Assembly (NCBI RefSeq): GCF_019345525.1
Contig: NZ_JAHKRA010000007.1
Span: 62,001 to 126,000, forward strand
From: Flavobacterium sp. NKUCC04_CG
GTDB taxonomy: Bacteria; Bacteroidota; Bacteroidia; Flavobacteriales; Flavobacteriaceae
Reading direction: 5' to 3'
DNA length: 64,000 nucleotides
Positions within the stretch are counted from its first letter, which is position 1. Every line of letters starts with the position of its first letter. The notes beneath the pieces were generated by a model. That model was not told where the DNA came from and ran no database searches. It worked only from the letters and a program-made list of their open reading frames with translations. Shown one piece after another: positions 24,803 through 32,719 of the stretch. Both the position numbers and the translations under genes were made by a program.

Positions 24803-26014
24803 ATGGATAAAAATTTCATTGATCAGGTTCGAAATTTTATTTCGCCTGAAACGATTTCAGATTTGAGTAGTTCAACTGGTGAATCAACAACTAAACTTGA
24901 GAAGGGGTTTAACATGTCTATTGCTTCGGTTCTTTTGGGATTTGCTTCTAAGGGAGAAGGAGGCTTGTCGACTATTTTAAATCAGGCAAAGAATCATTTT
25001 GTAGATTCCTTAGATGGATCAGTTTCGTCTTCCCCTGTAAAAGGAGTTTTTAATTCTCTATTTGGAGATGCTAATTCTGAAGTGGTGTCGTCTATTCAAG
25101 CACATAGCGGATTGAGTACTTCGGCTACGAATTCCGTTTTAGAACAAGCTACTACTGCTGTATTAGGTTTTTTTAAAAACCTGAGTCCCAATTTTGATAT
25201 CGGAACGATTACCCAATTTTTGAGCAGTAATAAAGGGACTTTTTTGGCTGCTTTGCCCGCAGGATTTTCTTTAGCTGGTTTAGGGAAAGTGCCTCAAGTA
25301 GAGCCTATTCGGCCGGTTAGTCAGGCAAAAGCGCAGTTTACACCTGTAAAAAAAGAAAAAGGCGGTTCGCTTTGGTTGTATTTGATATTGCTTCTGATTG
25401 CGATCGCTCTGATTTATTTCTTCCTTCGTGGACGTAGTGAGGTTCCAGATACGGGGGTCAATACCGATGCGGGTATGGTTGATATAAATTCCGAGCAAAA
25501 AGTAGATGGTACTAGTGTAAGTACTGGAGCCATAGATTTGAGCAGCAGGGAGTTGTTGAAAGTAACTTTACCGGATGGAGTTGTTATTAACGCTTATAAA
25601 GGGGGAATCGAAGATAAATTGGTGGTTTTCTTAAAGTCGGATTATAAAAATTTGGGAGACCAAAAGTTAAAAGATACTTGGTTTGACTTTGATAATTTAA
25701 ATTTTGAAACCAATTCTGCCGTAATCACAGCTGAATCAAAACCGCAATTGATGAATATCGTTGCCATACTTAAGGCTTTCCCTGATGCGAAATTAAAAAT
25801 TGGAGGATATACCGATAAAACCGGTACCGAAGCCGTCAATTTAAAATTGTCAGGTGAGCGTGCCAATGCGGTAAAGAAAAGTATTGAAGAAGCTGGAAGA
25901 GGAAATCAAGTGGATGGAGCAGAAGGTTATGGATCTAAATTTGCAAAATATGATGCAAATGCACCAGAGTCTGATCGTGTTTTGGATCGCCATATATCCG
26001 TGAGTGTACGTTAG
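24803..26014 (+). CDS. DUF937 plus OmpA-like peptidoglycan-binding membrane protein
   Basis: 403 aa. Residues about 1-160 are a DUF937-like helical domain, Ser/Gly-rich (ETISDLSSSTGESTTKLEKG, NMSIASVLLGFASKG). A single membrane helix follows (about 193-210, LWLYLILLLIAIALIYFFL), then a linker and a C-terminal OmpA domain. The OmpA domain has FDFDNLNFETNSAVIT, IGGYTDKTGTEAVNLKLS, ERANAVKKSI and the final DRHISVSV. OmpA domains bind peptidoglycan, so it probably tethers the cytoplasmic membrane to the wall, with the DUF937 part in the cytoplasm. Single gene with its own terminator; 183 bp of AT-rich DNA upstream. Confidence 0.88.
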   Translation: MDKNFIDQVRNFISPETISDLSSSTGESTTKLEKGFNMSIASVLLGFASKGEGGLSTILNQAKNHFVDSLDGSVSSSPVKGVFNSLFGDANSEVVSSIQAHSGLSTSATNSVLEQATTAVLGFFKNLSPNFDIGTITQFLSSNKGTFLAALPAGFSLAGLGKVPQVEPIRPVSQAKAQFTPVKKEKGGSLWLYLILLLIAIALIYFFLRGRSEVPDTGVNTDAGMVDINSEQKVDGTSVSTGAIDLSSRELLKVTLPDGVVINAYKGGIEDKLVVFLKSDYKNLGDQKLKDTWFDFDNLNFETNSAVITAESKPQLMNIVAILKAFPDAKLKIGGYTDKTGTEAVNLKLSGERANAVKKSIEEAGRGNQVDGAEGYGSKFAKYDANAPESDRVLDRHISVSVR

Positions 26015-26017
26015 TAA

Positions 26018-26065
26018 GCCGATAGGCTGATACGCAGATACGTCGATAGGCGAATACGCGCATGT
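26018..26065. repeat. Degenerate 24-bp tandem repeat
   Basis: Two adjacent imperfect copies, GCCGATAGGCTGATACGC (26018-26035) and GTCGATAGGCGAATACGC (26042-26059), lie at a 24-bp period, with a partial third copy near 26065-26075. The stretch is GC-rich compared with its surroundings. It is located between the OmpA stop and the shared terminator. Confidence 0.6.
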
Positions 26066-26084
26066 GCGAATAGACAATAAAAGA

Positions 26085-26110
26085 AAAAGCCACCCGCTAG
26101 GGTGGCTTTT
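26085..26110. terminator. Bidirectional terminator between the OmpA and M20 genes
   Basis: Perfect 11-bp stem AAAAGCCACCC / GGGTGGCTTTT with loop GCTA. A-rich on the left and T-rich on the right, so it can serve both the plus-strand OmpA gene and the minus-strand dipeptidase gene. Confidence 0.9.
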
Positions 26111-26113
26111 GTT

Positions 26114-27502
26114 TTATTTAGACAATTCTGTAAAGTATTTATAGAATAAAGGAATGGTTTCAATTCCTTTAAGGTAATTAAAGACACCAAAATGTTCGTT
26201 TGGCGAGTGAATAGCATCACTGTCTAAGCCAAACCCCATCATGATAGACTTGGAGTTTAATTCCTCTTCAAATAGGGCTACAATGGGAATACTACCCCCA
26301 GAGCGAACCGGTATAGGCGTTACTCCAAAAGTATCGCTATAGGCCTTAGAGGCTGCTTGGTATCCGATCGAGTCTGTAGGTGTTACATAGCCTTGTCCGC
26401 CGTGATGTGGTTTTACAAGCACTTTAACGGATTTAGGAGCTATACTTTCGAAATGTTTTTTAAATAATTCAGTAATCTCTTCCCAGTCTTGATTGGGAAC
26501 TAAACGCATGGATATTTTTGCAAATGCTTTGCTGGCAATAACAGTTTTGGCACCTTCACCAGTATATCCACCCCATATTCCATTGACATCTAGAGTCGGG
26601 CGTATAGAATTTCTTTCGTTAGTGTCGTAACCGGATTCGCCATATACTTCTTCAATATCTAAAGCTTTTTTGTAGTTGTCTAATGAAAAAGGTCGTTTGG
26701 CCATGGCTGCTCTTTCTTCCTGAGATAGTTCCTCCACTTTGTCGTAAAAACCGGGTATGGTAATGCGGTTGTTTTCGTCGTGTAAAGACGCTATCATTTT
26801 TGTTAATACGTTGATCGGGTTGGCCACAGCACCGCCGTATAGTCCGGAATGTAAATCGCGGTTTGGTCCGGTTACTTCGACTTCTACATAGCTCAATCCT
26901 CTTAGCCCTGTGGTAATGGACGGTTGCTCGTTGGAGATCATTCCCGTATCAGAAATTAAAATCACGTCGTTTTTTAATTTTTCTTGGTTTCTTTTTACAA
27001 ACCAGCTTAAGCTCACAGATCCAACTTCTTCTTCGCCCTCGATCATAAATTTGACATTACAAGGTAGTGCGTCGTTTTGAATCATATATTCCAAAGCTTT
27101 GACATGCATAAACATTTGTCCTTTGTCGTCACAAGCTCCACGAGCAAAGATAGCTCCTTCAGGATGAATCTCTGTTTTTTTGATGACCGGTTCGAATGGT
27201 GGAGAAGTCCATAATTCGATTGGATCAGCCGGTTGTACGTCATAATGACCATAAACAAGAACAGTAGGTAAATTTTTATCGATTATTTTTTCGCCGTAAA
27301 CAATAGGATATCCTGGTGTTTCGCAGATTTCAACTAAGTCACATCCAGCCTTTTCAAGATTGGCTTTTACTGCTTCTGCTGTGTTTATAACGTCTTGAGA
27401 ATAAGCGCTATCTGCGCTAACGGAAGGTATTTTTAAGAGCTCAATGAGTTCATTAAGCAAGCGTTCTTTATTTTCTTCTACGAATTGTTTAGAATCTTTC
27501 AT
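26114..27502 (-). CDS. M20-family dipeptidase
   Basis: 462 aa from the ATG at 27502; an 11-codon upstream extension is possible but MKDSKQFVEENKERLL is the usual start. Zinc-site motifs are in order: VYGHYDVQPAD, ARGACDDKGQ, the catalytic Glu pair in IEGEEEVGS, ISDTG, and the C-terminal HSPNEHFG. A dimerisation lid domain interrupts the catalytic part (DLHSGLYGGAVANP). No signal peptide, so it is cytoplasmic. It likely cleaves short peptides after import, which fits the peptide transporters at 40-46 kb although they are not linked. Single-gene unit ending at a shared terminator. Confidence 0.93.
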   Translation of the reverse strand: MKDSKQFVEENKERLLNELIELLKIPSVSADSAYSQDVINTAEAVKANLEKAGCDLVEICETPGYPIVYGEKIIDKNLPTVLVYGHYDVQPADPIELWTSPPFEPVIKKTEIHPEGAIFARGACDDKGQMFMHVKALEYMIQNDALPCNVKFMIEGEEEVGSVSLSWFVKRNQEKLKNDVILISDTGMISNEQPSITTGLRGLSYVEVEVTGPNRDLHSGLYGGAVANPINVLTKMIASLHDENNRITIPGFYDKVEELSQEERAAMAKRPFSLDNYKKALDIEEVYGESGYDTNERNSIRPTLDVNGIWGGYTGEGAKTVIASKAFAKISMRLVPNQDWEEITELFKKHFESIAPKSVKVLVKPHHGGQGYVTPTDSIGYQAASKAYSDTFGVTPIPVRSGGSIPIVALFEEELNSKSIMMGFGLDSDAIHSPNEHFGVFNYLKGIETIPLFYKYFTELSK

Positions 27503-27567
27503 GGTTAAAATGGATAAGTTGTCATTAATCATCACAAAGCTAATAATAAAAAAATATTATTTTTTTC

Positions 27568-27597
27568 TTGGATATTAAATTTCAGTTCGTATATTTG
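27568..27597 (+). promoter_or_regulatory. Promoter of tRNA-Leu
   Basis: TTG (27568-27570), 19-bp spacer, then TATATTTG (27590-27597): a full match to the Bacteroidota housekeeping promoter. Predicted start is about 18-20 nt upstream of the tRNA 5' end. Confidence 0.8.
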
Positions 27598-27621
27598 CAA
27601 CCGCTTACTGAAACAAAAGCC

Positions 27622-27703
27622 GCGGGTGTGGTGAAATTGGTAGACACGCCAGACTTAGGATCTGGTGCCTCACGGTGTGAAGGTTCGAGTCCTTTCACCC
27701 GCA
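27622..27703 (+). tRNA. tRNA-Leu (anticodon TAG)
   Basis: 82 nt including the discriminator A, no encoded CCA. The acceptor stem GCGGGTG pairs with CACCCGC. The anticodon arm CCAGA-CTTAGGA-TCTGG gives anticodon TAG (27656-27658). A long class II variable arm (TGCCTCACGGTGT) and a T-loop GGTTCGAGTCC confirm a leucine tRNA. Flanked by a strong promoter and terminator, so it is a single-gene transcript. Confidence 0.97.
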
Positions 27704-27706
27704 CAA

Positions 27707-27735
27707 AAGACCTCTTCGAAAGAAGGGGTCTTTTT
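27707..27735 (+). terminator. Terminator of tRNA-Leu
   Basis: Stem AAGACCTCTTC / GAAGGGGTCTT (11 pairs, one T-G), loop GAAA, followed by TTTTT. Confidence 0.9.
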
Positions 27736-27823
27736 ATTTATAACTATTTTTAATTCGTGTGATACTTTGTTATTTAGAAGGAGTTGCTTAATTTTATAAG
27801 TATCGTTTTTAAATTCAATTGCT

Positions 27824-28669
27824 ATGGGGGAAATTTTATCTCAGTTATTGGAATATGAGATTTATGCTGGTAAATCAATAACAGTTACAATTGGTACCGT
27901 ATTGTTTGTCGTATTCACTTTGGTATTGACACGTTATGGGCTTCAATTTTTAAAAAAAACGGTACTCAAAATTTCTTCTATAGAAGACAGTGGACGGCTA
28001 ACAAGCGCATTTAATTTTGTAAACTATTTTGTTTATGTTATCATGTTCTTTTTTATACTGAATTCCATCGGTGTAAATATCAATATGTTTTTAACGACTT
28101 CCGCTGCACTCTTTGTAGGTTTGGGTTTGGCACTTCAGAAGATATTTCAAGATTTGATTGCGGGGATTTATATCATGATGGATAAAACACTTACAGTTGG
28201 AGATGTAATCCACATCAATGATGAGGTAGCTCGCGTTAAAGTGATCAAATTGAGGTCAACTATAGCTGAAACTCGTAATAGAAAGATTATCGTGATTCCC
28301 AATCGAAAGTTTATCGACGATATTATAAATAACTGGACCCAAGACGATGAAGTTATTCGGGCGCGCATCGATGTGGGGGTTTATATCGGTACCGATGTTG
28401 AAAAAGTGCGTGAGGTTTTGTTGAATTGCGCCGCTATCTGTGAAGATGTAATGAAAGAACCTGAACCTTTGGTATTTCTAGATCAATTTGGCGAATCTTC
28501 AATTCGATTTATACTGTATTATTTTATTAATAATTCCTTTGATAACGATCGTATAGCTAGTACTATTCGCTTCGAAATTGATAAACAATTTAAGGAAAAC
28601 AACATCAAACTTCCCGTGCCCGTTTTACGTGTACAACCTTTAGAAGTTCCTGTACAAACGATGTTGTAA
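27824..28669 (+). CDS. MscS-family mechanosensitive channel
   Basis: 281 aa. Membrane helices at about 20-40 and 60-80, plus a pore helix region (AALFVGLGLALQKIFQDLIAG). The MscS beta-domain follows with DKTLTVGDVIHIND, IAETRNRKIIVIPNRKFI and NNWT. Family knowledge: homoheptameric inner-membrane channels that open on osmotic down-shock. It is a compact member without a large periplasmic N-terminus. Its 3' end is convergent with the merR-like gene, 18 bp apart. Confidence 0.92.
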   Translation: MGEILSQLLEYEIYAGKSITVTIGTVLFVVFTLVLTRYGLQFLKKTVLKISSIEDSGRLTSAFNFVNYFVYVIMFFFILNSIGVNINMFLTTSAALFVGLGLALQKIFQDLIAGIYIMMDKTLTVGDVIHINDEVARVKVIKLRSTIAETRNRKIIVIPNRKFIDDIINNWTQDDEVIRARIDVGVYIGTDVEKVREVLLNCAAICEDVMKEPEPLVFLDQFGESSIRFILYYFINNSFDNDRIASTIRFEIDKQFKENNIKLPVPVLRVQPLEVPVQTML

Positions 28670-28687
28670 TCCAAATGGAATTGTAGC

Positions 28688-28999
28688 TTATTTGCTTTTT
28701 AGTTTCTTCAAGGTCTCCTCTATGGTGTTCATTCTGTTTTGTATTTTTAAAGCAGCTGCATCCAAAGTATAACCTTCATCCAATAATTCTTTGATTAGCA
28801 GCATTTTTTTGATGTTTTCGTAGTCGTATCTGCGGTTTTTTCCTTCCTCCTCGGTTAAGCTTTTTATAATACCCTTTTCTTCCCAATAGCGAATTTGTCT
28901 AGTAGGTAAGTTGGTTATTTGTGCCACTTCACCGATTCCTACTATAAGTTTATTTAGAAATTCGTAATCGAATGATAGGGCTTTATCTTTTTCTTTCAT
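28688..28999 (-). CDS. MerR-family transcriptional regulator
   Basis: 103 aa. A MerR winged-helix DNA-binding domain is present at about 20-90 (GIGEVAQITNLPTRQIRYWE, then RRYDYENIKKMLLIKELL). It is followed only by a short coiled-coil tail (NTIEETLKKLKSK). No effector domain or Cys metal site is present, so it is a minimal regulator. It is divergent from the lipoprotein-SDR pair at 29104. The shared interval has a 19-bp dyad and TACATTTA at TTG-N20 spacing, which could be its own promoter. Regulation of itself and the divergent pair is inferred. Confidence 0.87.
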   Translation of the reverse strand: MKEKDKALSFDYEFLNKLIVGIGEVAQITNLPTRQIRYWEEKGIIKSLTEEEGKNRRYDYENIKKMLLIKELLDEGYTLDAAALKIQNRMNTIEETLKKLKSK

Positions 29000-29054
29000 T
29001 GTAATTTATTTCCAATTGTTGTTGTAAATGTAAAAATCTTTTGCGTCATTTGCA

Positions 29055-29073
29055 ATTGTAGATTATTTACAAT
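29055..29073. promoter_or_regulatory. Candidate MerR operator (dyad)
   Basis: Inverted repeat ATTGTA-N7-TACAAT, 19 bp overall, in the divergent region between merR and the lipoprotein gene. Additional TTGTA/TTACAA half-sites are nearby. MerR proteins bind dyads of about this size, so it is a candidate only. Confidence 0.4.
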
Positions 29074-29103
29074 CAAAGAGTATTAATTACAAATATTGAC
29101 AAA

Positions 29104-29733
29104 ATGAAGCAAATTGGATTTTTAGTAATGACAGTAATCAGTTGTAATTCACAAGAAGTAAAATTTGATGAGCAGCAGCTGTATCCTCAGTTGGAATATT
29201 TTAAAAGTAAAGTGCCCATTCCGAATGGTTTCACTCAGAGTCGCGTGACTTTAGTTGAAGTTGATCAAAAGAACGCCTATTTATTTCGTTATGAAAAGCC
29301 CATTAACAACGGGTTACTACAAGAGCATTTTTCATTTATTGTTACTGTGGATAAGCCTTATCGTATTTTGGGATTTAGCTGCATGGATGTCAAATATGCC
29401 GATAAAGAGCTGTTGTCGGAAGCGCGTGTGCGCGAAATTGCAACGGCATTTTTATTGAATATGGACGCGGATTTGGCGCGTAATTTGGAGAATTTATGGA
29501 TTGAAAGTCATGGTGAAAGTGTTATCATAGACGGGAAGGAGCAGCGTATTGTTGGAATGAAATACAAATGCTATCGCAAATCACATAACGATTATGCTTG
29601 GGTGATTGTAGGTCATGACGCTAGTGTAATTACATTTGAACGCGATATTATTTGGAATAACGCGATGAGTGTTCGCGTAACTAATGCCTGGTTGCACGAT
29701 CAGTGGGTACTCAATAACGCTAAAGAGTTATAA
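29104..29733 (+). CDS. Putative lipoprotein of unknown function
   Basis: 209 aa with a very short lipoprotein-like N-terminus (MKQIGFLVMTVISCNSQE, Cys14). The mature part is mixed alpha/beta, with no motif I recognise. The stop overlaps the SDR start (TAA at 29731-29733, ATG at 29733), so the two genes are translationally coupled. Possible joint control by the divergent merR gene is inferred from the dyad between them. The signal is short enough that the protein might alternatively remain cytoplasmic. Confidence 0.65.
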   Translation: MKQIGFLVMTVISCNSQEVKFDEQQLYPQLEYFKSKVPIPNGFTQSRVTLVEVDQKNAYLFRYEKPINNGLLQEHFSFIVTVDKPYRILGFSCMDVKYADKELLSEARVREIATAFLLNMDADLARNLENLWIESHGESVIIDGKEQRIVGMKYKCYRKSHNDYAWVIVGHDASVITFERDIIWNNAMSVRVTNAWLHDQWVLNNAKEL

Positions 29734-30503
29734 TGATGTTGTCAAATAAATACGCAGTAGTGACGGGTGGAAGTGATGGAATCGGTTTGGCCATTGCAAC
29801 AGCGTTTGTAAAAGAAGGGGCACATGTTTGTATAGTAGGTCGCAATCAGCTAAAGTTGCAAGAGGCTAGAGAAAATCTTGCTGCCTTTGGTAAAGAGGTG
29901 GTTTGTTTAGCATTTGATTTGACTCAAGTAAACGAGATAAAGGTATTGGCAGCCCAGATTTTAACTGTTTTTCCAAGAGTGGATGTATTGGTGAATAATG
30001 CCGGTATGGGGCATTTTTCGCCTTTTTTGGATACGGACACAGCCTTATTGGAAATGCACTTGGATTTAAATGTAAAAGCACCTTATTTTTTGACGCAAAA
30101 CTTGATGAAATCCTTAATTGAGAGTGGGGGAAATGTGATTAATATATCGTCTTATTTTTCGCATAGAATGTTGCCCGGTCGCGATAGTACGGCCTATTCG
30201 CTAACTAAAGGAGCTTTGGATTCTTTTACTAAGGCTTTGGCATTTGAAGTTGGAAAGCGTGGTGTTCGGATTAACGGCATTGCTCCGGGTAGTATTCAAA
30301 CGGATTTGTTTCAGACCAATTTAGAAAAGTTAACCGTTGAAGAGCAGCGGACTTTTGAAGTGATGGTAGGGACGATTTATCCGTTGGGTAAAATTGGAGT
30401 TCCCGATGACATTGGTAGCATGGCGGTTTTTTTGGCTTCCGATAGCGCTAAGTGGATAACAGGAGCTATGATGGCAGTAGATGGTGGATTGACGACGAAT
30501 TGA
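29733..30503 (+). CDS. SDR-family oxidoreductase
   Basis: 256 aa. The classical short-chain dehydrogenase pattern is clear: TGGSDGIG (cofactor binding), NNAGMG, Ser in NISSYFSH, catalytic YSLTK, RINGIAPGSIQT, and the C-terminal WITGAMMAVDGG. NAD(P)-dependent; the substrate cannot be read. Two consecutive ATGs (29733, 29736) are possible. It is coupled to the upstream lipoprotein gene by a one-base overlap. Confidence 0.93.
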   Translation: MMLSNKYAVVTGGSDGIGLAIATAFVKEGAHVCIVGRNQLKLQEARENLAAFGKEVVCLAFDLTQVNEIKVLAAQILTVFPRVDVLVNNAGMGHFSPFLDTDTALLEMHLDLNVKAPYFLTQNLMKSLIESGGNVINISSYFSHRMLPGRDSTAYSLTKGALDSFTKALAFEVGKRGVRINGIAPGSIQTDLFQTNLEKLTVEEQRTFEVMVGTIYPLGKIGVPDDIGSMAVFLASDSAKWITGAMMAVDGGLTTN

Positions 30504-30567
30504 TAGAAACGGAACTAATTTTATTCTTTTTTAAAGTGGAAATTTCTCAATAGTCTGCACATTGATG

Positions 30568-30575
30568 TATTTTTG
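30568..30575 (+). promoter_or_regulatory. -7 promoter element of the GH25 gene
   Basis: TATTTTTG, an exact TAnnTTTG match, 20 bp before the ATG at 30596. The -33 region is not obvious. Confidence 0.5.
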
Positions 30576-30595
30576 TATGCTTATAATTTTTCCAT

Positions 30596-31450
30596 ATGGC
30601 TGCACCGAGAAAAGTGGTTAGACGAAAACCGAACTCCAAAAAAACAAATAAAAAGAAATTTCGATTGACAATCCATCATTTTAAGTGGATCGCGGTCGCT
30701 ATGGTGTTTATTGGTTTGGGAATTTGGTTTGGGATCAGCTTTAAGGATGGTATTAAATATTTTTTTAGCGAAGAACGTAAAAAGGCTGCGGAAACCAGTG
30801 TTTTTGATATTCGAAACGTGGAAGTCTTAAAACGCCATTCCGGTAAAGTTTTGGGTTTCGATATTTCGCATTATCAAGGCGATATTCAATGGGAACATAT
30901 AGATATGATAAACAATGAGTTTCCGTTGGAATTTGTCTTTGTAAGAGCTACAATGGGAAAAGACGGCATCGATACGGCTTTCCTAAAAAACTGGCGTAGC
31001 GCGCGTGCTAATAACTTTATACGAGGTGCTTATCACTATTACCGCCCGAATGAGAATTCTATGGAACAAGCCCAGCATTTTATTCAAAATGTAAAATTGG
31101 GAGAGGGCGATTTTCCTCCGGTTTTGGATATAGAAGAATTGCCTAAAAATCAATCGATGGACAGTTTGATTTCCGGACTTAAGCGATGGATGAATGTTGT
31201 GGAATTGCATTATGGTGTTAAACCGATTTTATATTCGGGAGAGCATTATTTTAATAAGCACCTACAAAAAGCTTTTCCTGATTATATCGTTTGGATTGCC
31301 AATTACAATTTTTTTGTAGAAGATATTAAGCCGGAGTGGCATTTTTGGCAATTTACCGAAAAGGGTATAGTGCCGGGTATAGAAACCAAGGTAGACGTCA
31401 ATATTTATAATGGGAATAGAAACGAACTTCGTAAGATTCTGATTCATTAA
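30596..31450 (+). CDS. GH25 family lysozyme-like muramidase, membrane anchored
   Basis: 284 aa. A basic N-terminus (RKVVRRKPNSKKTNKKKFR) precedes one membrane helix (about 31-50), so the enzyme faces the periplasm. The GH25 barrel has GFDISHYQGDIQW (substrate-binding Asp), VFVRATMGKDG, AYHYYRP, the catalytic pair in PVLDIEELP, and WHFWQFTEKG near the end. GH25 enzymes cut the beta-1,4 bond of peptidoglycan. A role in wall remodelling is likely. It is not near phage genes. Single gene; the following 31451-31610 interval shows nothing recognisable. Confidence 0.93.
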   Translation: MAAPRKVVRRKPNSKKTNKKKFRLTIHHFKWIAVAMVFIGLGIWFGISFKDGIKYFFSEERKKAAETSVFDIRNVEVLKRHSGKVLGFDISHYQGDIQWEHIDMINNEFPLEFVFVRATMGKDGIDTAFLKNWRSARANNFIRGAYHYYRPNENSMEQAQHFIQNVKLGEGDFPPVLDIEELPKNQSMDSLISGLKRWMNVVELHYGVKPILYSGEHYFNKHLQKAFPDYIVWIANYNFFVEDIKPEWHFWQFTEKGIVPGIETKVDVNIYNGNRNELRKILIH

Positions 31451-31610
31451 TCATAGGATGTGAAGCCGTGTGATTGAGTTTGGCGTTTATAAATTTTACC
31501 TTATGGCAAGATAATAGAGGTTTCGATACAAGTGGGTAACTGATTGAGTTTTTATCTAATGGACAATTAGTTGAAAGTGTAGTTGGGTGCTTGATTTATT
31601 AAATCCGCAG

Positions 31611-32714
31611 TTACTTTTTTACATCCAAGGCATCTCTTAAAGTGTTGCCGATCAACATAAAGGCCATGACCAACAAGAACATAGCTATACCCGGTATCAT
31701 GGCGAGATAGGGTTTTCCCAATAAAATATAGTTGTAATTTTCTTTGATCATCGAGCCCCAACTTGGTACGGGAACTTGTGCGCCCAATCCTAAAAAACTC
31801 AATCCGCTTTCCACTAAAATTGCAGAGGCAAAATTGGCTGCTGATATAACAATTACGGGGGCCATGCAATTGGGTAAAACATGCCTGAGTATGATTCTAA
31901 GGTCATTGTATCCCAAAGCTCTGGCTGCAGTAACGTATTGTTGTTCTTTGACGCTGATGACTTGCCCTCGAACTACTCGGGCAACTTCTACCCACATGGT
32001 GAGTCCAACTGCGATAAATACTTGCCAGAATCCTTTACCAAGTGCAAGTGTAATAGCGATGACTAATAATAAAGTTGGTATGGACCATACCATATTGACT
32101 ATCCACATGATTAGTGCGTCTATTTTGCCGCCGTAATATCCGGCTAAAGCTCCTAAGGAAACACCGATGATTAGAGATAATGTTACGGCAACAAACCCAA
32201 TTGCAAGTGATACTCTTGAACCAATAACCAGTCTGCTGAGAAAGTCACGGCCTTGATTGTCTGTTCCGAGTATAAAGTATTTTTGGTCAATATTGTCTTT
32301 GATGATGTTGTTGGGCTTTTGATCGACAAAAGATGTCAAAGCAAGAGCCTTTTTTTCTGCAGTAAGCGGATGATTGCTATAGCTGGTATAGTGAATTGAA
32401 TCCTTGGTGAAATAATAATTGCTTATCGGTATTACTGTCGGTTGATCCTTGCGTCCAACAAACCAAGATTGCCAATTGTATTCAAGTGGTTTTTCGGATG
32501 GTAAGGCCAAAGTGGTAACGGTAAAACCGGGTGCTTTAGACCGCAACGAAAGGTCGCCTGCATTGGCATTTTGAGTTTTGTCGGGTACGATTACATAAGC
32601 AAAGATGGAAATCACACTCAATACGACGACAAACCAGAAAGACAAAACGCCCCAAAAATCCGATTTGAATTTTTGGAGCGCTAATTGATTGTTAGAAATG
32701 CTTTTATCAGACAT
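31611..32714 (-). CDS. DppC-like ABC transporter permease (oligopeptide type)
   Basis: 367 aa. The C-terminal 220 residues are a BPD_transp_1 permease: ILGTDNQGRDFLSRLVIGSR, then the EAA-loop region YVTAARALGYNDLRIILRHV and a SGLSFLGLGAQVPVPSWG segment typical of DppC/OppC. The region between the first helix (about 22-45) and the DNQGRD motif is about 100 residues, much longer than in E. coli DppC. Partner genes (DppB, ATPases, binding protein) are not adjacent, so the rest of the transporter must be elsewhere. It lies 5 bp downstream of the prc stop on the same strand, so it is probably cotranscribed. Confidence 0.9.
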   Translation of the reverse strand: MSDKSISNNQLALQKFKSDFWGVLSFWFVVVLSVISIFAYVIVPDKTQNANAGDLSLRSKAPGFTVTTLALPSEKPLEYNWQSWFVGRKDQPTVIPISNYYFTKDSIHYTSYSNHPLTAEKKALALTSFVDQKPNNIIKDNIDQKYFILGTDNQGRDFLSRLVIGSRVSLAIGFVAVTLSLIIGVSLGALAGYYGGKIDALIMWIVNMVWSIPTLLLVIAITLALGKGFWQVFIAVGLTMWVEVARVVRGQVISVKEQQYVTAARALGYNDLRIILRHVLPNCMAPVIVISAANFASAILVESGLSFLGLGAQVPVPSWGSMIKENYNYILLGKPYLAMIPGIAMFLLVMAFMLIGNTLRDALDVKK

Positions 32715-32719
32715 TAATC

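Noticed and set aside
26011-26220. 69-aa minus-strand frame over the 24-bp repeat and terminator
   Set aside because: Composed of the repeat, the hairpin and the antisense of the dipeptidase end; not protein-like.
27568-27753. 61-aa plus-strand frame around 27.6 kb
   Set aside because: It runs through the tRNA-Leu promoter, gene and terminator.
31567-31869. 100-aa minus-strand frame inside the DppC-like gene
   Set aside because: Alternative frame of a clear permease coding region, with no features of its own.
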